DNA of 64,000 bases from contig NC_092648.1 of the NCBI RefSeq assembly GCF_032118995.1, forward strand, positions 2,805,001-2,869,000, given 5' to 3'. The translations under genes and the position numbers were made by a program. The notes beneath the pieces are model-generated. The model did not search any database and had not been told where the DNA came from. It worked only from the letters and a program-made list of their open reading frames with translations. Positions 10,846-20,765 of this stretch are shown here, one piece after another. This stretch comes from Asterias amurensis (Eukaryota > Echinodermata > Asteroidea > Forcipulatida > Asteriidae). The first letter of the stretch is position 1, and every line of letters begins with the position of its first letter.

Positions 10846-10916
10846 TTAGGCCTACGTTGAAATAAATTAACTGTGAAGACTAGTCTTTGACAATTAACAA
10901 TAGTGTCCAGTGTTTT
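10846..10916 (+). mobile_element. M1 MITE, right-end fragment
   Basis: GAAGACTAGTCTTTGACAAT followed by AACAATAGTGTCCAGTG matches the right end of the M1 family. The remainder is missing. Confidence 0.55.
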
Positions 10917-10924
10917 GAGGTAAC

Positions 10925-12010
10925 TTGCATATAGCATTGCAGGAAGAGCAACTAGGCCACACAGGGGCGGAGGGACCACTCTGTCTGGAATATCCAGCCC
11001 CAGGAAAGAGCGTCGGCCATGACATTCTCCTTCCCAGGGATGTACACCGCCGACAAGGCAATCCCCGGCTGCATGCACCAGTGGATTAGGTCCCAGGCCA
11101 GTGCACACAGCCAGGCCGACTGGGTTCCCCCTTGGTGATGATATACATGTGCGCTACCACTGTAGCGTTGTCGGAGTGCACCAGGACGGCCTGCCCCACT
11201 AACTGCGCCAAGGAGTGCTGGAGGGCATTGCGGACCGCCAGCATTTCCAGGAAATTGATGTAGGTTGAGTGGTTTCTACTATCGGGCGGGGGTCGAGGGT
11301 CGCCCCCCCCCCCAACCGTACGGAGACGCATTGATGACGACGGTCGCTGCAACCATGGCAGGCAAAACACTCGACCAAGCGTGAGGTTGGTGTCCTCCAC
11401 CCACCATTGGAGGTGGGGGGTCAGCCAAGGCGTGGTAGGCACCAGGAGGTAGACTAAATGACGGCTGGTCGGGGACAACGCGCACTGCCTGCTTGAGGAG
11501 AAAGGAACTGATCCCCCCTTCGAGAGTGGCGCTTGAGAGGGTCTGACGGGATGGGCGTTGGCCACGTCAGCATGTCCGACAGGGGGGTCCTCGTAATTGT
11601 AGCCGCACGAGATCGTCTGAAGAACCCACCTGTTGGACGTAATCTGAGCCCAGGACCCTACAAGTCCGTTGGCGGGAGGTAGCCTGGAGACAGGGAAGTC
11701 ACTTCCGCCACACCCCGGGGGCGGACGCACGGAAGCCGCGATCCAACTGGGCCCCCTGCTGGCCTTGGGTGGGCGTGCGTGTATTTGCTTGGTTCCCACG
11801 AAACCCACCTGGGGCAGGTCTCTGTGGACGTCGACGGGGAATAATGAGGCTTGTTTGTGTTTCCTCGCCGCCACTAGTGCGGAGGACTCCCCCGCGCTTT
11901 GTCGTAGAAAGGAAGTTTGGATGAGGTTGACCCCCTGTCCGCGGCCAGCTTGTCTGACGAGGAGTCCGCCAGGATCGGCGAGGTTGAAAAATATTTATCA
12001 AAATCCATTT
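10925..12010 (-). mobile_element. Retroelement fossil, DIRS-like (LTR kin)
   Basis: A GC-rich island in AT-rich flanks. Minus-strand translations contain stretches typical of DIRS-type pol proteins: a segment like ITSNRWVLQTISCGY, which lies just before the reverse transcriptase in such elements, and an RNase H-like segment with EMLAVRNAL and VLVHSDNATVVAH. A Pro/Arg-rich gag-like stretch is upstream on the minus strand. The copy is partial and broken in several places. No terminal repeats or tyrosine recombinase were seen. Assignment to DIRS rather than another RT/RNase H group is inference. It looks old. Confidence 0.6.
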
Positions 12011-12075
12011 GTTATAAAATGCATTGGTTAGAAAGATGTTTAAAAAGTGGTTTTCCTTTTACTTTGCGAACTAAC

Positions 12076-12129
12076 ACGGTCGGCCATTTATGGAAGTCAA
12101 AAATTTTACTCCCATAAATTGCCGACCGT
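12076..12129. repeat. Inverted repeat with about 23-nt arms
   Basis: ACGGTCGGCCATTTATGG is matched in reverse by CCATAAATTGCCGACCGT across a short A/T-rich loop. It probably marks a small foldback element. Confidence 0.6.
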
Positions 12130-12530
12130 TTCTGTCGACGAGGTAATAGGAAAACCACGCAATTTCGAGTGATACTTGTGTGGATCATTATATTCTAGTT
12201 TTTAAATATATTATTCTAATCATAACAGTTACATCGCTTTTCAAAGACCAACTCGACCAATCCAAGGCAACGTGTTCCTTTAAAAAGTCTGAAAATTCTA
12301 ATCCCTGGAAGATGCAGGGAAAAAGGATAAAATGTTTGTAGGTAAGAGTGAAATCATTCATGTGGCGGAGTGCAGGAAAAACATGCGGTAAGATCAAGTG
12401 GGAGCATTGTGATGTATTACTACAGAGGCACAGTAAAATGAAAACCAAAGCTTTGTTAAAGCCTAGTATCATCGAACTATCCAAATTCTGTTGGAATGCA
12501 TCTCAAATTAATGGTTGTTGATAAACTTAC

Positions 12531-12625
12531 CAGTTGATGGAGAAGACATCGTTGATTCTGGACACCTGTCAGCTTCAAATCAGGCATCTTGGAGGGGTAG
12601 ACTTCATTTGTCCGTAGCTAACACA
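12531..12625 (-). other. Candidate minus-strand exon
   Basis: On the minus strand, GTTCATTTACAG precedes and GTAAGTTT follows a 95-nt segment, giving strong splice consensus at both ends. All three through-frames contain stops. A start codon inside opens MPDLKLTGVQNQRCLLHQL up to the donor. It could be a first coding exon or a 5' UTR exon. I cannot place it in a full gene. Confidence 0.3.
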
Positions 12626-13494
12626 CTGTAAATGAACAATATAATACAAAAACTAAATCAACAAATCGCTAAATTTGTAAGGGTATTCATTTCTTTTCCT
12701 TCAATGGTAGCAACAATGTGTTTTGCACACAAGAGGGCGCCGTTTCAAATAAAAACCAATTTGAGTTGACGGCGAGTTGATGGCACCAACAGTGAGTTGA
12801 CGGCACCCACCCATACTGGCATGCCATCGAATCCCAAATAGCAACCACATCACGTGATCCCTCTAGTGAGTGACTAGGAAGGAGAATGAAACTCATTCAA
12901 CGTTGATTGTTGGCATAAATAATGCACAAGTGATTTATCGTAGGACGTCCTGTTTACAAGGTGTCCCTAAAATCGTGGCAAATCTGTTAAAAACTATCTG
13001 TGCCCGATGCAAACAGTCCCAAGATAAAATGTTTGTGGTTTGTGGCCAAGCAAAGAGTCTCCTCTCCCTTGACCGAAACTAAGACACAGTAAGGCTCCAC
13101 TGGTTAGCTGCACTTTTGTTTTTTAGGCATTATTACTACAAGGTACAAAAATGTGTCATAATGTTGGGGCCATATAAAACAAAATTGCCAACCAGATAAG
13201 ATTTGATCAAACACTTTTTCAATTCACAATGCACGATGATCAAATCATGTAACTGAACATTCTGCTGAGCATTCTGGAAAAAAATACAGAGGTTTACCCT
13301 TAAAGAAGCCATGTGCCTTATATCATTTTCTAATATATTTCGAGAATTTTGTCTAACCCTCATAAAATCATAGTCGTATCAATATTTATTATTAGTAAAA
13401 TTTTAACACTGTTAAATTATTAATACTTTAATTTTAAGAAGAAAAAAAGAACTAACAAAAATCACATATGAAAGGCAATAATTATTCACACTTT

Positions 13495-13500
13495 TTTATT
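13495..13500 (-). terminator. Poly(A) signal of the 71-aa gene
   Basis: AATAAA on the minus strand, downstream of the TGA at 13648-13646. It is the first such signal met after the stop. Confidence 0.5.
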
Positions 13501-13645
13501 TTTTTATAACCCATGGTAATTTTTAAAATGTCATAAAAAAACATTTTGAATTAAATGAAGATAACTGCTGGCTATAGAGTCATACACAAAGTCCCACAGA
13601 ACACTTGTATAGTAGTCATTGCAGATCTTTCTTTCACGTATGGCT

Positions 13646-15288
13646 TCACCGGGAAACCATACGGTAAAACTCAGAACAAATGGGACCAGTTGAATTGAAG
13701 TCATCGAAGATCGGTGTATCACTGTATGGTGTGAAAATTTCAATGTCCATCAAGTCTAAAAAAAAGTTTGCATACAACCCCAGCATGTACTTTTGTTGCT
13801 TCTCACACATTATAAACAAAATGAAGGTATCTAGGGCTAAGCTTGGGCGATATCACGATATTATCGAATATCGCGATATTAATTTGGAAACGATTTCGGT
13901 ATCGGATGGATTTGGTTTTAATCGAAATATCGATACATCGCGATAATCGCGATATATCCATATATCGATTCAATGTCGCGATGTATTTCGTTGCTGAGAC
14001 ATCTTGCACCCCATTAGGTTTGGAGCAAAACAAGTAGAAAATGTCATTAGACATGTTAGAACACCTCTCTTATGAGCACTATGACTGTCTCTCTACAACT
14101 TGCACTTGGAGTTTTAAGACTGATGATGTCAAATTTCATTAATCGCGATTATATCGAATATCGTGATATATTGTCGGCGATATATCGTGAATAAAATAAA
14201 TCGATATCGCCCAAGCTTATCTAGGGCATCAGTTGATATACTGCATCATTATTATTGTTCCAACTAAAAGAAAAATCCGTAATACGTTGAAGATTGAAAA
14301 CAGGAGTCTGACACAGTACAGTGACAGTAGTGGAGGATAGATCTAACTAATATTAGCTCCACTTGTGTGGCAAAGGCTAGCTGAATCCTTAGCCACACGT
14401 CCATACCATTTCCTCATGCAGCTAAGAAATAACCAAAATTTAAAACATTCTGGCGCATCCCCTGCGAGCCACCCGGCAGTATAAACCGGCTGAATGTGTT
14501 CACCTAACTCTTAGCTTGCTTTGTGTGTATTGAAAAGTTAAACAAATAAAACATTTATGTTTTTGTACGCAAAGCACGGATCAAGTGTTTTTTTTATTGT
14601 AGGACAAACGTATGTTGATAATTCTCCACGTTTGTCCTGGGAAAAAAATAATATGCACACGCTCGTCACGTGTCGTGACTTGGCGATGCGTTCGGCAGAG
14701 TTCGGGGACAATCAGCATTTGTAGTGTAGTGGTAACACGGAGTATTTGGGGACTGAATTACGGTAAGAATTTATAACTTTTAACATTTTTTGAGATTGCG
14801 GAGTGGGTTCTCTGGTCGCCTCCTCGGACGTTGAGATATCGATTCAAAGGACACATAGATGAAAGAGCCTAATTTTGGCGAGATTAAAATTAAAATAAAG
14901 AGAGATTTCTGATGCCAAAATTCGTTGAACAATGATTGAACCATGGGTTGTTAAACGCATGAGAGATATAAACCTATGAGGTTATGGGAGACGATAGCCG
15001 GACGAAACCGAAATAGTTCTAGGAGTAGAGCTTGCACAGTCTCGCGGTATAAAACGGGAATCAAAGTTGGGGTCGAAAACATGCAAGTGTAGTGCCCAAA
15101 ATGTCCCTAAATTCCCAGGTTCAAATTCCTTTACAACGAAAACATCGTTGTGAACGTTGTGAGAAACAAACTAGTAACTCACCATGAACTTGCTGTGGTG
15201 TAGATGTGTCCTTGAAACTCAGTAAATGGTAAAACCTTGAATTTGCTGGAGAGGAATGTGAGAGACTGTACACAACTGGTCCATTCAT
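13646..15288 (-). CDS. Small two-exon gene, 71 aa, function unknown
   Basis: Exon 1 is 15288-15183 on the minus strand and exon 2 is 13755-13646. Exon 1 starts ATG in good context (A at -3) just downstream of GCCGCCATTTTT, a YY1-like motif common near promoters, and ends CATG|GTGAGT. Exon 2 follows a T-rich tract ending in TTTAG and ends in TGA (13648-13646). The intron is phase 1 on both sides and the joined frame is open: MNGPVVYSLSHSSPANSRFY..., then LMDIEIFTPYSDTPIFDDFN..., ending EFYRMVSR. AATAAA lies about 145 nt after the stop (13500-13495). No signal peptide or membrane segment is seen, and I do not recognise the family. The intron contains a hAT-type MITE. Extra small exons in the intron cannot be excluded. 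Confidence 0.55.
13838..14219. mobile_element. hAT-type MITE, 382 bp, with exact 8-bp target duplication
   Basis: Terminal inverted repeats TAAGCTTGGGCGATATC and GATATCGCCCAAGCTTA are bounded by TCTAGGGC at 13830-13837 and again at 14220-14227. An 8-bp duplication is the hallmark of hAT transposases. The interior is packed with palindromic ATATCG words and has no transposase. Exact target duplications suggest a fairly young insertion. It lies in the intron of the minus-strand 71-aa gene. Confidence 0.88.
14640..14761 (+). other. Candidate 5' exon with donor
   Basis: The segment after CACGTGTCGTGACTTGG runs to GAATTACG|GTAAGAATT, a good donor. There is no open frame of note and no identified downstream exon. 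It would be antisense to the intron of the minus-strand gene. Confidence 0.15.
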
Positions 15289-15637
15289 TTTGTTCTTTAA
15301 AAATGGCGGCGGTGCAATGTGCCTGTGTGTCACGTGATCATAAGCACTGCGACATTGAAAACAACTGAGGGCGTCCTCTACTCATTATTTTTTGACACAG
15401 AGCCGATGGGTGTCACGAGGGTGAACCCCAGTACATTTAAATAACAGTCCTATTCAACCAACGCTATAATTGTACATAGTATATTAATATATTTATTCAA
15501 AAATTAACAACAAATATTTAAAAGTCCCCCGCTCATTAAAAACAAAAACATAAAATAATGCATTGACATCTTGACTTCAGTTTTCGTTTCTGAATTATAT
15601 TTTATTGGGGGTATTCCGGGGTCCCCCCGAGCCATAC

Positions 15638-15682
15638 GGCCGGTGTCGCATGCAATTATGTCCTCTATGCAATACTATCCAC
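15638..15682. repeat. Fragment of the TATGCAAT-rich repeat (family O)
   Basis: Positions 15645-15680 are identical over 36 bp to 19867-19902 and 50850-50885. The block contains GCATGCAATTATG and CTATGCAATACTATCC. Here only the core remains. Confidence 0.8.
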
Positions 15683-16316
15683 TATCAATTGAACCACTTT
15701 TCAGAGAAGGAATCGACCTGGTAGATATTAATATTTTCAATTTTAGATTAATATTTCATTTTATTTTATGAATTTAAAAAAATTGTACTTTCGATAATTG
15801 TTTTATTTATATTATACAAGTGTGTAGTTTACTAGCCCTCGGAGATGAATATAAACTTAAGACTCGTCCTAACTCGAGAGATAGGAATAGTTTTAACTCT
15901 TTGTGGAATCCTTCCCATGTATTCATTGGGTTAATTTTAGCTTATTGTGTCTGCTTAGCTTAGTTTCATCTACCATGGTTGACTTATGGAGATAGCGATT
16001 TTGTACAGGAGTGTTCTGCCCCTCTCATCAAATACCCTTTTAGACGTACACAAAAATGTAACTGGTATCAGGCTTTGGTCAGCAGAAATGTTAAGCAACA
16101 TTTTCTGTTTAAAAAAAAACGCAGCTATTATGGCCAGTGTGCACGAATACAAATAAAAGATTATTGGCGCTTAGTGTCAACTTTGTGTTTTCAATTTCCA
16201 ATTCAAAAACACAGCTTTGGACAAAACACTATCAAGCACACAACTTCCACAAACTAAGTGAATAAACTGAAATGTATGTTTGAGAAAAAAAAACAATAAC
16301 ATTACAATAATTGAAC

Positions 16317-16322
16317 ATTTAT
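16317..16322 (-). terminator. Possible poly(A) signal of the GPCR gene
   Basis: AATAAA on the minus strand, about 915 nt beyond the GPCR stop. It is the first match I find. If it is used, the 3' UTR contains an M1 MITE and a second repeat. Confidence 0.3.
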
Positions 16323-16694
16323 TTTTGGTTTAAAATGTCCCAATAACTAGAAGGAAAATTATTGATACAAAATCTAAAGATAAACGCTTCTGAAAAACTT
16401 ATCTGACCCATTTCTAGATGATAACACTGTTGAAATGAATGCAACAATAAAATGCTACTGCCCATAGATGACTACAGTAAAATTATTATGGGAAAATTAC
16501 GTAAATTACTTAACAATTTGATGTCAAAAACTAGGGCGGGGCTGAGAAACCTTGCCCCGCCATCTTTTCCCAATCGAAATTATTAATTTGTATGCACACA
16601 ATGAACGCGTCAATAGGAGAATGAGAGTCATGGTCTTACAACGACGTTTTTCTTCAGTTAGAAATTTTCTTTTTGATCACCAGGTAGACTTTCA

Positions 16695-17008
16695 AGGCAG
16701 TGGACACTATTGGTAATTACTCAACAGAATTATTAGCAAAGAACCTTACTTGGTAACGAGTAATGAGGAGGGTTGATAGAATAAAACATTGTGAAAAACA
16801 GCTCCCTCTAAAGTAATGTAGTTTTCGAGGAAGAAGTAATTTTCCACAAATTTGATTTTGAGACCTCAGATTTAGAATTTGAGGTCTCAAAATCAAGCAT
16901 CTGAAAGCGCACAACTTCGTGTGACAAGGGTGTTTTTTGCATATTATGTCGAGATACCAAGTGAGAAGACTGGTCTTTGACAATTACCAATACTAGTGAC
17001 CAATGTCT
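16695..17008 (+). mobile_element. M1 MITE, full copy
   Basis: Ends AGGCAGTGGACACTATTGG and CCAATGTCT, flanked on the right by TTAA. An internal hairpin (GAGACCTCAG ... GAGGTCTC) and GTGTGACAAGGGTG are family landmarks. It lies in the presumptive 3' UTR of the GPCR gene. Confidence 0.8.
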
Positions 17009-17039
17009 TTAAAAAGTCTGAAATATCTCATCCATCTTA

Positions 17040-17222
17040 TTTAATACAACAACAAGTATGCAACAACAACTTGCTAAGCACAACAATCGTTGCTTATCAA
17101 AAATAGAATATCGGTACACATTTAACCTTGCTGCGAATGGTACCCCAGTCGTGTCTTGCTTAGTCAAGTTTAGTTTGCTAAGCAGAATCTTCTGCTTAAC
17201 AGGTTCATGAAGTTGGGCCCTG
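17040..17222. repeat. Dispersed repeat, TTGCTAAGCA family
   Basis: AACTTGCTAAGCACAACAA followed by CTTAACAGGTTCATGAAGTT and GGGCCC, the same words as at 775-1110, 19495-19735 and about 34.7 kb. Confidence 0.55.
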
Positions 17223-17235
17223 ATCTGTTTGCTAT

Positions 17236-18582
17236 TTAGATCGTAGTAGCCGCGATTTCAATTCCAGAGTCATGCCCGCCCTCTATATCTTCACCGTGTC
17301 CAGCTTTTTCCTTGAAGAGAGCACCAAACAATGCCTTGCGATATTTCCTATAACCCAAAAGTAAAATGACGGGCGTGAGAGCGTACGTTGCGTACGTTAG
17401 AAACACTGAGATGGTTAGGAGCTCGCTTGGTGGCGCAAGATTTGTAGCTGGTTCGAGCGTCTGCAGGCACTTGGCGACCATGTATGGAATCCAGGCTAGC
17501 ATGAGGAGAAGCAGTACCACTGACAGGGTTCGAACCAGCGCCACCTCATTCACGCGGTAGCGCTGTTTCTTCTGCATCTTTTTAGTTTCTTTATACTTTT
17601 GATAAGAAGGTCGCTGGTCATCATCTGAAGATGACGACGATGACGAAGATGATGACGATGACGACGACGATGACGACGACGAGCTGTCATGTTTGTCTAT
17701 TTTTTTCTTCTCCTTCTTTTTCTTCTTCTTCTTTGTCTTCTTGACCTTCTTCGTCAGTTTCTTCTCACGGACCTTTCTGCGCAGCTCTCTTTCTTGCCTC
17801 TTGATTTTCCTTCCATACGTTTCCGGAACAGTCGTTTTATCATTGTCTCCGAGAACGTCCAGTAATCCCACTTTACGTTTGCGGCTTGCCTGCACGACGA
17901 CGACTAGAATGAAGACTACAGATGTGGTGAATGGAAGGACTAGCGTCATGATGAGAGTAAAGACCATGTGAGTGAGATGGCCTTGCCATCCAGCCGCACT
18001 TATCCAACATTGGCGTCCCTCTGCGAGGTAGGCATACCCACCCCAACCGACCAGGGGGAAGAGCGCCAAGACGGCGGCGAAGAACCACAGTCCGCCCAGC
18101 AGGATGATCGTCACGAACGGCGTGAAGATCTCCTTGTGCTTCAACGGTCTGCAGACCTTGAGGTACCTCTCGAAGAAAGCCACCCCCATGGTATGGGCGA
18201 TGAGGTGGAATGCAAAGCAGCTTATGTAGGCCACGACTTGGCACATGACATCGCCAAGGAGCCATCCATCGAGGAAATAAGCTACGGTGCTTGGGATCAA
18301 ACCAAACACCGCTACAATCAAGTTTGCTACGGTGATGTTTAGCAAAATATACCCAGGTCCGGGTTTCTTTAGACTTGGAAACTTAACAAAGATGCCCACC
18401 ACAAAGCAGTTGGCTATAAGAGCCACTAGTGTAATGGCGGACAGCGCCCCACCGAGAGCAAACCTGAGAATGTCTGTCGACACCGTAGGTGACTCTGTTG
18501 TCGACACAATGTCATAGTCCATCAATGTCGTCAGATTGTCATCATAGTAGTAATCCGTTGTTGAGTTGTCAGTGTCATTCAT
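17236..18582 (-). CDS. Opsin-like class A GPCR without the retinal lysine, intronless, 448 aa
   Basis: The first ATG is 18582-18580 (A at -3). The frame stays open to a GTG at 18588, but no ATG lies upstream before a stop. Seven hydrophobic segments are visible. Landmarks: Asn58 in TM1; Cys114 before TM3 and Cys192 in loop 2; ERY at 138-140; Trp166 in TM4; PLVGWGGY at 176-183 as in opsins; Pro217 in TM5; AWIPY at 363-367 in TM6; then TM7 and KYRKAL as in rhabdomeric opsins. The TM7 lysine that binds retinal is Tyr397 by alignment, TM2 Asp is Asn87, and NPxxY reads TPVIL. The long third cytoplasmic loop (about 232-348) has a Lys/Arg-rich stretch followed by 20 serines (300-319). Three N-glycosylation sequons lie near the N-terminus. 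It would sit in the plasma membrane. The ligand is unknown. Class A GPCR is secure; opsin kinship is inference. Confidence 0.85.
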   Translation of the reverse strand: MNDTDNSTTDYYYDDNLTTLMDYDIVSTTESPTVSTDILRFALGGALSAITLVALIANCFVVGIFVKFPSLKKPGPGYILLNITVANLIVAVFGLIPSTVAYFLDGWLLGDVMCQVVAYISCFAFHLIAHTMGVAFFERYLKVCRPLKHKEIFTPFVTIILLGGLWFFAAVLALFPLVGWGGYAYLAEGRQCWISAAGWQGHLTHMVFTLIMTLVLPFTTSVVFILVVVVQASRKRKVGLLDVLGDNDKTTVPETYGRKIKRQERELRRKVREKKLTKKVKKTKKKKKKKEKKKIDKHDSSSSSSSSSSSSSSSSSSSSDDDQRPSYQKYKETKKMQKKQRYRVNEVALVRTLSVVLLLLMLAWIPYMVAKCLQTLEPATNLAPPSELLTISVFLTYATYALTPVILLLGYRKYRKALFGALFKEKAGHGEDIEGGHDSGIEIAATTI

Positions 18583-18589
18583 CTTCACA

Positions 18590-19490
18590 GGTTGTTGGTG
18601 AAAACTGGTGACAGATCGACATAAATGTGGCTACATCAGGAAAGTTTACAAATGATCAAAAAGTAAATTATTTTTGTCCATTGCTCGTCATAATGCTCGC
18701 AGGAGGCATTACGTTAGTATGAATTGATGTGTTCAGATCTTCAGATGCAAGTTAGATGTATGTCCTTCATGAACAGTTCTCACTCTATCAGCTCGACAGA
18801 AGTTTTTTCAATCAAAGTGTTAAGTACAATCCTGCAATGATTCGTATTTTACAAAGTTACAGAGTCCGTGAATGAGTTGGGCGCACTCGTATTAAGGCTC
18901 CTCCTACGCCGTAGATTTAGTATCCGTTTACGGGTCGCTCCTCAGAAAGAACGGGTTCCTCAACAAAGTTCGGCAATGAGGAACTATGGTGCAAAGTTAT
19001 GTCACTTTTAGTATAGCTGCCAGTTTCAACTCTACGGTGTCAGCAAGATGCTTGGTGAATCTCTCCAATTTGATTAACTACAAGACAATTCATCGGATTT
19101 GAAGTTGCTACTATATGAAAGATGATAGGATTGCCTTGTGTACAATAACTGACACTGCTTTTTCACAATGCTATTTTACGATACATGCTAACTGCACAAA
19201 GTACAGTACATACTGTACATGGGGTCCATAAAATGTACATAGCATGTGTATTCATGCTATAAGCACCAAACACATAGCAGCCATGGTACACAAGGGGTAC
19301 CTTAATCCGCTGATAATAAAGCTATTCAAATTTGGTTTATTGAGCGCCTTGCCAACCGCTGTACCCCCTATAAACAAACTTACTCAACTGTGTATTTCGT
19401 TTCCGGGTTGTATTACCATAAAACCAAAACATGTTAAAAGATTGTGTCAAATGGATTGTTTGAAACGGTTATGATAATAATTACCTGTAC
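18590..19490. other. Upstream region of the GPCR gene
   Basis: It contains the 5' flank of the receptor gene. No clear TATA box on the minus strand and no repeat family was recognised. Confidence 0.4.
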
Positions 19491-19494
19491 CCAT

Positions 19495-19735
19495 TTCCAT
19501 AGAGCTGCTTAAACAGAAAATATTGCCTAACAATGTTTTGTTTAGCAGAAATGATAGAGATGAGCATAATAAATTGTATGAAGCCTTAAGAACATAAACT
19601 GATCCGCTTAACACAGACACATAGTGCTTAGCAGAAACTGGTTACAGCCAAAAGCCCGTGTGGTTTACATTGTTGTGACTGGTGCAGCACCCACTTTACT
19701 AAGCAAAGCAACTATTTGCTAAGTAGTCTTTAGTT
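19495..19735. repeat. Dispersed repeat, TTGCTAAGCA family
   Basis: AGCTGCTTAAACAGAAAATA at one end and ACTAAGCAAAGCAACTATTTG at the other, with a GTGGTTTACATTGTTG interior like the copy at 775-1110. Confidence 0.55.
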
Positions 19736-19854
19736 AACTCTAAGACATACTATTTACTTTTTTGTTTGCTCTCAACCATGTCTCAACTTAAGTTTAAGAT
19801 TGCCGAACAGTACAACCAAGAGAGGGCGCGCTGTCTGGACACCATTTCTGTCAC

Positions 19855-20110
19855 AGAGGCTCCGCTGTCGCATGCAATTATGTCCTCTATGCAATACTAT
19901 CCGGAGAACATTATTGCATATTCAATCGTGTCCGCCCGGACGCTGCTGCATAGTGCAATTGTGTCCGCGCTCGGACACATTTGCATATGCGGTTTTGTCC
20001 GCCCCCGTGCAAAACCGTCCTCGCAGTAAATTAAACGCCCTTGGTTATTAACGGAGCACGTTCGCCATTGTTTTACAAGCTAAGTGCATGTCATGCATGA
20101 CATGGGAATA
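19855..20110. repeat. TATGCAAT-rich palindromic repeat (family O)
   Basis: It starts with the 36-bp core also found at 15645 and 50850. Several variants follow of a unit with GTCCGCCCGGACGCTGCTGC and TTGCATATGCAAT-like palindromes, then CGCCCTTGGTTATTAACGG and the perfect 18-bp palindrome CATGTCATGCATGACATG. The words resemble POU/octamer sites. Function is unknown. Confidence 0.8.
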
Positions 20111-20585
20111 GTTCGGCCGTTGGGTATTTGCTCTGAAGAAGACAAAGTTGAGACTTTTGATGGTCCTTACATTTTTAAACCTATCTGACCAGATTCGATA
20201 TTGTTTTGTTAACCTATTTCTTTTTACTGTATTAACGCTTAAACCTAAGTATTCTCATAACAAAACAGTTAATATGCTGCAAGTTTAATTTGACTACAAT
20301 TGGTTCAGCTTGTGAACGTCAAACCTCAAAAACCATAACATTGAACAGAACAATCTAGACATAAAAAGCGCGGATGCGTTTTATCAGAGGAAGCTTTCTC
20401 CATTGATATTTGATTCATCAACTAACAATACAATAAGGTTCGGTTTCAGTTTGAGTCAATAATATTATGAAGATATCTGTTGCAGTCGGAACTGTTAGCT
20501 ACGTGCATAAAGCCATGTTTGAAGCTGTGCATTGTGTGGGAATAAAAAATAAAAAAAGTAACTAGAACTGTGTCAAAATAAACTT
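20111..20585. other. No feature seen
   Basis: AT-rich spacer. I find no gene, repeat family or signal to report. Confidence 0.4.
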
Positions 20586-20589
20586 GCGG

Positions 20590-20765
20590 TTACAACTCTT
20601 TGGCCCTTTTCCAAACCACGGCTTCGGCTTTGGATTTGGCTTAAGGCTCCGTTTTCTCGTCTGAAGCCCTGTGCGCGTATACGCAAAGCACGCGCAATAT
20701 TGTCAAATCAAACGGCGGGGCAAAGCTAGCCTGAGCCGAAGTCGTTTCGAAAAGGGCTATCGTAA
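20590..20765. repeat. Dispersed foldback repeat, copy 1 (GGCCCTTTTCCAAACC end)
   Basis: The block from GGCCCTTTTCCAAACCACGG to GTTTCGAAAAGGGC has near-complementary ends and matches 24778-24946 in reverse. Shared words include GCACGCGCAATATTGTCAAA and GCTAGCCTGAGCCGAA. It is a MITE-like element without coding capacity. Confidence 0.7.

Noticed and set aside
11669-12031. + strand frames opposite the retroelement fossil
   Set aside because: Antisense shadows of the GC-rich fossil.
17873-18342. Long frames overlapping the GPCR on either strand
   Set aside because: Shadow frames of the conserved GPCR coding sequence.
18582-18588. GTG at 18588 as start of the GPCR
   Set aside because: Animal genes start at ATG; the ATG at 18582 has good context and no ATG lies further upstream in frame.
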